6,428 nt of DNA from Gorillibacterium sp. (GTDB lineage: Bacteria > Bacillota > Bacilli > Paenibacillales > NBRC-103111), in NCBI GenBank assembly GCA_023511325.1, contig JAIMBU010000170.1:1-6428 (forward strand), written 5' to 3'. The position numbers and the translations under genes were made by a program. The stretch's first letter is position 1; each line of letters starts with the position of its first letter. Below the pieces are notes generated by a model. It did no database searches. It was not told where the DNA came from and was given only the letters and a program-made list of their open reading frames with translations. Below are positions 1-4,285 of the stretch, in pieces.

Positions 1-25
1 CTACAGATAAGAGTCTTAGTTTCAT
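1..25 (-). CDS. Possible 5' end of a divergent gene (partial, runs off the window)
   Basis: On the minus strand an ATG at 25-23 opens a frame that stays open to the window edge and reads M-K-L-R-L-L-S-V. The Lys/Arg followed by hydrophobic residues resembles the start of a signal peptide or membrane segment, but eight codons cannot settle this. A purine-rich AAAAAGGGGG (minus strand, 44-35) sits 9 nt before the ATG and could be a Shine-Dalgarno sequence. A second ATG at 33-31 hits a stop after two codons and is not a start. Only a weak promoter-like pair (TTGTAT, 17 nt, TTTACT, between 84 and 56) lies upstream. The product is unknown and the call is tentative. Confidence 0.3.
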
Positions 26-228
26 TTAAACATGCCCCCTTTTTATAAAAATATTAGTAAAATTTAAGTTTACCCATGATACAATTCAAATATTTGATCG
101 GAAAATCGCTTGCGTTGAAGACTAGCAAAAAGCATTTTAGCCTTATTTCTCATTGTCAAAATCACTTAGTTCCGCTATAATGTCCACTATAAGAAAACAC
201 AAGTCTATCCAGGAAGGACGCGAAAGCG
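26..228. other. Intergenic region upstream of the pheB operon
   Basis: This AT-rich stretch has no convincing coding frame. It contains the sigma-A promoter at 153-181 and the pheB leader. The leader from the predicted start of transcription (about 188) to the pheB TTG is only about 40 nt. That is too short for a T-box or other large riboswitch, and none of their conserved motifs is visible. If the minus-strand start at 25 is real, this is a divergent promoter region. I see no strong terminator for an upstream gene in 1-150. Confidence 0.6.
153..181 (+). promoter_or_regulatory. Sigma-A promoter of the pheB-hom-thrB-pheA operon
   Basis: The -35 element TTGTCA (153-158) matches TTGACA at five of six positions. 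The spacer is exactly 17 nt. The -10 element TATAAT (176-181) is a perfect match. Transcription should start near 188, giving a leader of about 40 nt. This is the only strong promoter seen before the operon, and the close spacing of the four genes suggests it drives all of them. Confidence 0.85.
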
Positions 229-231
229 TTG
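211..231 (+). promoter_or_regulatory. pheB ribosome binding site with a GAAA hairpin before the TTG start
   Basis: AGGAAGG (211-217) is the Shine-Dalgarno sequence for pheB. The 11-nt gap to the TTG start (229-231) is longer than usual. The gap is almost wholly filled by a perfect inverted repeat, ACGC (218-221), loop GAAA (222-225), GCGT (226-229), extendable by a G-U pair (217/230). A GNRA tetraloop of this kind is stable for its size. It would take in the first bases of the start codon, so it may shorten the effective spacing or restrain initiation. The repeat is seen directly; any role is inferred. Confidence 0.6.
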
Positions 232-678
232 GATCAACAAGCGCAGGTACGTTATTTTGTAGTAAAGGAAGATATTCTACCAGAAGCCTTACTCAAAACC
301 ATTCGTGCTAAAGACTTATTGGCTCGTGGCGTTGTAAAGACTGTAAATGAAGCGGTTGAACTCGCCGAGCTAAGTCGCAGTGCCTTCTACAAATACAAAG
401 ATGGCATTCATCCGCTCAGTCATCTGGATCGGGAACGCCTGATTACGATGTCCATGGATCTGGAGCACCGTTCGGGAATATTATCTCGTGTGCTTGGGCT
501 GATCGCTTCCCATGAGGTGAGTGTACTGACGATTCAGCAGTCGCTTCCTTTGCAGGGTATGGCTAATGTTGTGGTGACAGCGGACATATCGCAGATGAAG
601 CAGGAGCTTATGAGTTTACTTACGGACGTACGTAGCATCGAAGGGGTAAAGGGTGCCGCTGTCATTGGTAGGGGATAG
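229..678 (+). CDS. pheB: ACT domain-containing protein PheB (UPF0735 family)
   Basis: The 149-residue product resembles B. subtilis PheB (about 147 aa) in length and along its sequence. The N-terminal part reads RYFVVKEDILPEA (8-20) and then has a helix-turn-helix-like segment, KTVNEAVELAELSRSAFYKYKDG (roughly 37-59), in which LSRSAFYKYKD is typical of the family. Residues about 72-147 form an ACT domain: a beta strand at LITMSMDLE, then the RSGILS turn (81-86) that in ACT domains lies at the ligand site, then SVLTIQQSLPLQG (98-110). ACT domains usually bind amino acids, so a regulatory role in Phe or Thr synthesis is likely, but the family's biochemical function is not established. It is first in the operon, 41 nt before hom. 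TTG at 229 is the only start with a Shine-Dalgarno sequence; there is no upstream in-frame ATG. The protein is not a chorismate mutase despite the old gene name. Confidence 0.9.
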   Translation: MDQQAQVRYFVVKEDILPEALLKTIRAKDLLARGVVKTVNEAVELAELSRSAFYKYKDGIHPLSHLDRERLITMSMDLEHRSGILSRVLGLIASHEVSVLTIQQSLPLQGMANVVVTADISQMKQELMSLLTDVRSIEGVKGAAVIGRG

Positions 679-702
679 CTGTATTTGTATTTTTTCATAC
701 AT

Positions 703-709
703 AAGGAGG
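703..709 (+). promoter_or_regulatory. hom ribosome binding site (bears on GTG versus ATG start)
   Basis: AAGGAGG is a consensus Shine-Dalgarno sequence. It lies 10 nt before GTG at 720 and 13 nt before the next codon, ATG at 723. The shorter spacing favours GTG, but the two starts are adjacent and in frame, so the proteins would differ by one Met only. Confidence 0.8.
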
Positions 710-719
710 GTAAGCAAGC

Positions 720-2009
720 GTGATGAAACCGATTAAAGTAGGAATGCTCGGCCTAGGAACGGTAGGTACGGGAGTAGTGCGTATCGTCGAAGGACATCAA
801 GAAGACCTCGCACGTCAGGTGGGAACTTCGATCGAAATTACGCGGGTTTTGGTGAAGAACTTAGATAAAGAAAGAAATATCTCCATCGATTCGAGCAAAC
901 TTACAGATAATGTCGACGACATTCTAAACGATCCAGAGATCGACGTCATTATAGAGGTTTTGGGCGGAATCGATCCCAGTAAGGAATATTTGAAGACGGC
1001 ACTGCGCAATGGGAAACATATCATAACGGCCAATAAGGATGTAGTGGCTCTCCACGGAACCGAACTGATGGAGCTCGCTGAGAAAAGTAAATGCGATATG
1101 ATGTATGAAGCTAGTGTAGCTGGAGGTATCCCAATTATCCGCACGTTGACGGATGGCTTTTCATCGGATCGAATCACGAAGATCATGGGGATTGTCAACG
1201 GAACAACGAATTACATCCTGACCAAAATGAGTCAAGAGGGTGCGGCTTACGGGGATGTGCTCAAAGAAGCTCAAGACCTTGGATACGCTGAATCCGATCC
1301 TACTTCTGACGTGGAAGGATTAGATGCAGCGCGTAAAATGACCATCCTTGCTAAGATAGGCTTCAATGTGAACGTAGAGCTATCGGATTTGACCGTTAAG
1401 GGTATCGCACAAATTACAAAAGAAGATATCGCCTACGGCAAAAAGCTGGGGTACGAGGTCAAGCTGCTTGGCATCGCCGAGCGTAAGGACGATTCGATCA
1501 GTGTCAGCGTTCAGCCAACGATGATCAAGCTTAACCACCCCTTGGCTAGTGTAGGCGGAGTGTACAACGCTGTTTACGTTTATGGTGAAGCTGTAGGTGA
1601 AACGATGTTCTATGGGCCAGGTGCAGGTGAAATGCCAACGGCAACGTCCATTGTCGCTGACTTGGTTTCGGTTGCCAAGAATATGCGCCTTGGAACAAAT
1701 GGCTCTAAGCTTCCACCAGCTTATCGGGTGAAGAAGCTAATTACAGATGAGCAGATTGACTCCAAATATTTTCTGCTGCTGAATGTTGCGGACAAAGCGG
1801 GTGTACTCGCACGAATTACCCAAGTTTTTGCCGACTATGAAGTGAGTCTGGAATCGGTATTCCAGCAACCCAATGCGACAAATCCAAGCGCAGAGATCAT
1901 TGTGATCACGCATATTGCTAACAAAGCGGCAATGAACAAGGTTATGGCTGATTTTAAAAACCTGGAGGTTGTCCGTGAAATCCGTAGCGTCTATCGAGTC
2001 GAGGGTTAA
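720..2009 (+). CDS. hom: Homoserine dehydrogenase
   Basis: The 429-residue enzyme reduces L-aspartate 4-semialdehyde to L-homoserine with NAD(P)H in the cytoplasm, the branch point to threonine and methionine. The Rossmann motif GLGTVGTG is at 11-18. ITANKDVVA (102-110) carries the conserved Lys106. EASVAGGIPII is at 130-140 and NGTTNYI at 160-166. The family signature spans about 183-207; Asp202 and Lys206 correspond to the catalytic Asp219/Lys223 pair of the yeast enzyme. GPGAGEMPTA (299-308) completes the catalytic core. A C-terminal ACT domain (about 348-426, starting KYFLLLNVADKAGVLARI) is the arrangement found in threonine-inhibited Bacillota and Actinobacteria enzymes, so threonine feedback is likely. 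There is no aspartokinase domain. Length agrees with monofunctional ACT-type Hom (about 430 aa). The reading frame is intact. thrB follows after 40 nt. Confidence 0.98.
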   Translation: MMKPIKVGMLGLGTVGTGVVRIVEGHQEDLARQVGTSIEITRVLVKNLDKERNISIDSSKLTDNVDDILNDPEIDVIIEVLGGIDPSKEYLKTALRNGKHIITANKDVVALHGTELMELAEKSKCDMMYEASVAGGIPIIRTLTDGFSSDRITKIMGIVNGTTNYILTKMSQEGAAYGDVLKEAQDLGYAESDPTSDVEGLDAARKMTILAKIGFNVNVELSDLTVKGIAQITKEDIAYGKKLGYEVKLLGIAERKDDSISVSVQPTMIKLNHPLASVGGVYNAVYVYGEAVGETMFYGPGAGEMPTATSIVADLVSVAKNMRLGTNGSKLPPAYRVKKLITDEQIDSKYFLLLNVADKAGVLARITQVFADYEVSLESVFQQPNATNPSAEIIVITHIANKAAMNKVMADFKNLEVVREIRSVYRVEG

Positions 2010-2049
2010 CATGAATCGGGCGTTCATCCTGTGAGGAGATTGTAATCCA

Positions 2050-3072
2050 ATGAATCAATTATCAGAAGCTACAACCGATCACCACAAGCCTGCTAACGAT
2101 CCAACTGACGGTCGTACAGTACTGATTAAGGTTCCCGCCAGTACGGCCAATCTGGGGCCAGGCTTTGATTCCCTGGGGCTTGCTCTTGAACTTTATTCTT
2201 GGTTTGAAATGAGTGCTGCACCGCAAACAAAATTTAATCTCTACGGAGAGCAGACCGCAGGATTACCAGTAGATAAAAGTAATTTAGTCTATATGGTGGC
2301 CCAGCAGGTTTTCGCTCGGGTGGGTGTAGCTATCCCAGAGATGGAGATTTCAATTTACAGTGACATCCCGCTGACGCGGGGGCTTGGCAGCAGTGCTGCC
2401 GCCATCGTCGGAGCGCTAATGGCTGCCAATGAACTGATTGGCGGACCACTCACGTCAGACGAGCTGTTTCAAATGGCAAGCTCCATTGAAAAGCATCCTG
2501 ACAATGTCGGAGCTTCTTTATTTGGCGGGCTGGTCGTTGCCTTTTGGGATGGGCTGCAAGCGGAGTACATTCGCGTGGAACTTGATTCCCGATTGGAAAC
2601 AGTCGTAGCGATTCCAGATTTCCAACTGTCCACGGAAAAGGCACGCAAGGTGATCCCGCAGACGCTTAATCTGAAGGATGCTGTCTATAATATTGGCCAT
2701 TCCAATCTGCTGGTTGCTGCTCTCTGTACAGGACGTTACGCCATGATCCGGCTTGCCATGAAGGATGTCATTCACCAGCCTTATCGGGCAGCGCTAATTC
2801 CAGGGATGCTTGAGGTGCTTGCGGGTGCAGCCGAGCATGGAGCATTAGGTGCGGCTTTGTCCGGTGCGGGTCCGACGCTAATTGCCCTTGTCGATTCTGA
2901 AGAGGGGAACAAAGAGCAGTTGGAGCATTTTCTTGCAGATACATTATTAGCAGCAGGGACCGAAGCAACTCTTTTGTGGCTTATGCCTAGCCGTGAGGGC
3001 GCTCAATTGTTGACTTGCTCGGGGGACCACAATACGTTTATGAAAGTGATTGGGAAGGAGGAGCAGATTTGA
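2050..3072 (+). CDS. thrB: Homoserine kinase
   Basis: The 340-residue GHMP-family kinase phosphorylates L-homoserine with ATP to O-phospho-L-homoserine, the substrate of threonine synthase. The three GHMP motifs are clear: PASTANLGPGFDSLG (29-43), the ATP-binding PLTRGLGSSAAAIVGA (107-122), and ALGAALSGAGPTLIAL (265-280). EKHPDNVGAS (147-156) is also characteristic of ThrB. The ATG at 2050 has GAGGAGA (2033-2039) 10 nt upstream. The start gives a polar, probably disordered extension of about 22 residues before the first beta strand (TVLIKVPAS), making the protein longer than B. subtilis ThrB (about 310 aa). No better start lies inside the extension. The gene follows hom directly, without thrC. 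Its stop overlaps the pheA start, so translation of the two is probably coupled. Confidence 0.97.
   Translation: MNQLSEATTDHHKPANDPTDGRTVLIKVPASTANLGPGFDSLGLALELYSWFEMSAAPQTKFNLYGEQTAGLPVDKSNLVYMVAQQVFARVGVAIPEMEISIYSDIPLTRGLGSSAAAIVGALMAANELIGGPLTSDELFQMASSIEKHPDNVGASLFGGLVVAFWDGLQAEYIRVELDSRLETVVAIPDFQLSTEKARKVIPQTLNLKDAVYNIGHSNLLVAALCTGRYAMIRLAMKDVIHQPYRAALIPGMLEVLAGAAEHGALGAALSGAGPTLIALVDSEEGNKEQLEHFLADTLLAAGTEATLLWLMPSREGAQLLTCSGDHNTFMKVIGKEEQI
3055..3061 (+). promoter_or_regulatory. pheA ribosome binding site inside the end of thrB
   Basis: AAGGAGG lies within the last codons of thrB, 7 nt before TTG at 3069. The TTG shares two bases with the thrB TGA stop (3070-3072). This near-ideal site fixes the pheA start. 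It argues against the upstream in-frame ATG at 3015, which has no comparable site. Confidence 0.9.
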
Positions 3073-3947
3073 AAAAGATTGCTTTTTTAGGACCAAAGGG
3101 AACCGTTTCAGAGGAAGCGGTGCGGCATTTTCTTCGTGGATCGGAGCAAGAGTACTCCTTTATCCCTTATAAGAATGTGGCGGATTGCTTTCAGGCAACC
3201 GAGTCAGGCGATGTGGACTGGATGGTTGCTCCCATCGAGAATGCTATCGAGGGCTCGGTAAATCTACATATGGATTTGCTTATTCATGAGAACAAACTAC
3301 CCATTCAAGCTGAATGGGTGTATCCGTCAATCCAGAACCTGATCGGCCACAGCAAGGAAGTGACCATGAAGGGTTCCATGATCGAGGGAATCTCCAAAAT
3401 CATTTCGATTCCCGTTGCCACTGCCCAGTGTCGTAAGTTCCTAACTACTGCGCTTCCTGACGTTGAGCAGGAGAGTGCTAGCAGCACAGCAGAGGGAGTA
3501 CGCATTGTCAGCAAAAGCAAGGGGCAAGGCATCGCTGCTATCGGCACGAGACTGGCAGCCGAGATTTATGGTCTGGATATCCTGGCGGCGGATATCACCG
3601 ATTATCATAATAATTTTACCCGTTTTGTTCTGGTTGGCAGTGAACGGCCGAAGCTTCCACCCTCCAATGTTATCAAAACCACAATCGTGGTTAATCTGGC
3701 TGAGGATCATCCTGGAGCTCTTCATCAGCTTCTCTCAGCCTTCGCCTGGCGTCGCATCAACCTGACCAAGCTAGAGTCTCGACCGACCAAAAGAAAACTG
3801 GGCAGCTATTTTTTCTACATTGATATTGAACTATCGCTTGATTCCGTCCTGCTGCAAGCTTCTTTCTCTGAGATAGAGGCACTCGGCTGCCGCGTTCGTG
3901 TGATCGGTTCCTACCCGACCTATACTTATCAAGCTATTGAGAATTAA
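3069..3947 (+). CDS. pheA: Prephenate dehydratase with C-terminal ACT domain
   Basis: The 292-residue enzyme converts prephenate to phenylpyruvate with loss of water and CO2, the committed step to phenylalanine. It begins MKKIAFLGPKGTVSEEA, the usual start of monofunctional enzymes. The catalytic domain covers about 1-190, with PIENAIEGSVN (55-65) and the catalytic Thr in FTRF (183-186). A C-terminal ACT domain (about 203-283) has both phenylalanine-binding signatures, GALH (216-219) and ESRP (236-239), so feedback inhibition by Phe is expected. There is no chorismate mutase domain. The TTG start at 3069 is chosen for its Shine-Dalgarno at 7 nt and the family's normal N-terminus; a longer frame from ATG 3015 would add 18 unrelated residues and overlap thrB. 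The TTGA overlap with the thrB stop suggests translational coupling. A strong terminator follows 47 nt after the stop, so pheA ends the operon. Confidence 0.97.
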   Translation: MKKIAFLGPKGTVSEEAVRHFLRGSEQEYSFIPYKNVADCFQATESGDVDWMVAPIENAIEGSVNLHMDLLIHENKLPIQAEWVYPSIQNLIGHSKEVTMKGSMIEGISKIISIPVATAQCRKFLTTALPDVEQESASSTAEGVRIVSKSKGQGIAAIGTRLAAEIYGLDILAADITDYHNNFTRFVLVGSERPKLPPSNVIKTTIVVNLAEDHPGALHQLLSAFAWRRINLTKLESRPTKRKLGSYFFYIDIELSLDSVLLQASFSEIEALGCRVRVIGSYPTYTYQAIEN

Positions 3948-3994
3948 CTTGATGAGCGTCTCCGCATACGATAAGAAGACATAACGTTATCATG

Positions 3995-4039
3995 AAAAGC
4001 TCAGGCATCCTTTAACTGGGGGATGTCTGAGCTTTTTTT
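3995..4039 (+). terminator. Rho-independent terminator of the pheB-hom-thrB-pheA operon
   Basis: The left arm AAAAGCTCAGGCATCC (3995-4010) pairs with GGATGTCTGAGCTTTT (4021-4036) across a 10-nt loop. The core is 12 bp with one G-U wobble (4005/4026), plus four A-U pairs at the base. Seven T residues follow (4033-4039). It lies 47 nt after the pheA stop and separates the operon from the safA-like gene. On the minus strand the stem would be followed by only four T, so it is mainly a plus-strand terminator. Confidence 0.93.
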
Positions 4040-4160
4040 AATTCTAGGCGAGTGATATAAACCCTCGATTTATCCTTCCACCCCTCCAAAAGGACACCGA
4101 AAAGCACTTATTTAGGCTTGTTCGATGGTCAAGCGGATATTTTTTTGCTAGATAGATGTC

Positions 4161-4261
4161 AAACGCCCATATGCCTGCATACACTGTAAGGAAAATCTGG
4201 GCGGGAACCCGTTACATGATGGAATAACGTGTTGGCTGTCCTCACAAGCTGACGGGCGTTT
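4161..4261 (+). ncRNA. Candidate structured leader or inverted-repeat region before the safA-like gene
   Basis: AAACGCCC (4161-4168) and GGGCGTTT (4254-4261) are perfect 8-bp inverted repeats that could close a domain of about 100 nt. Inside lie TATG/CATA (4170-4173/4178-4181), CGTTA/TAACG (4210-4214/4225-4229) and GTTGGCT/AGCTGAC (4231-4237/4247-4253, two G-U pairs). The outer right arm ends 9 nt before the AAGGAGG of the gene. I do not recognise a known riboswitch class. If transcription starts at the sigma-E-like element at 4178-4185, the left outer arm would not be in the RNA. Then the repeat would be a DNA feature or chance. Confidence 0.3.
4178..4185 (+). promoter_or_regulatory. Possible sigma-E-type -10 element for the safA-like gene
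   Basis: CATACACT fits the mother-cell sigma-E -10 consensus CATACAnT. B. subtilis safA is transcribed by sigma-E, so the location is sensible and would give a leader of about 95 nt. However, the stretch 14-15 nt upstream does not contain a good ATA-type -35 element. A nearby GGATATT (4135-4141) resembles a sigma-E -35 but is too far away. The call is therefore weak. Confidence 0.3.
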
Positions 4262-4285
4262 TACCAATCTAAGGAGGGAACTGTA

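Larger units (their letters stand above)
4040..4285. other. Intergenic region between pheA terminator and the safA-like gene
   Basis: No coding frame is convincing on either strand. The first part (4040-4150) contains a pyrimidine-rich run (4078-4087) and a T run (4140-4146) and shows no good sigma-A promoter. The second part holds the sporulation-type -10 candidate at 4178-4185 and nested inverted repeats from 4161 to 4261, listed separately. The safA-like gene must be transcribed from within this region or by readthrough of the terminator. Confidence 0.6.

Noticed and set aside
93..107. CodY-like box upstream of the operon
   Set aside because: Only about nine of fifteen positions match AATTTTCWGAAAATT, which is weak in AT-rich DNA.
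182..228. T-box or amino-acid riboswitch controlling the operon
   Set aside because: The leader after the promoter is only about 40 nt, with no T-box sequence, no specifier loop and no leader terminator.
681..702. Weak hairpin TGTAT/ATACA between pheB and hom as a terminator or processing site
   Set aside because: It has only five A-U-rich pairs with a T-rich loop and no T tail after it. It would not stop transcription.
2011..2027. Small inverted repeat ATGAA/TTCAT between hom and thrB
   Set aside because: It has five base pairs and no T run, so it is more likely chance than an attenuator.
3015..3068. Upstream ATG start for pheA giving a 310-residue protein
   Set aside because: The added 18 residues do not resemble prephenate dehydratase, lie wholly within thrB, and have no Shine-Dalgarno. 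TTG at 3069 has a near-perfect one.
3981..3990. 10-bp perfect palindrome ATAACGTTAT after pheA
   Set aside because: It is short and AT-rich, does not extend further, and lies between the stop codon and terminator where no operator is expected.
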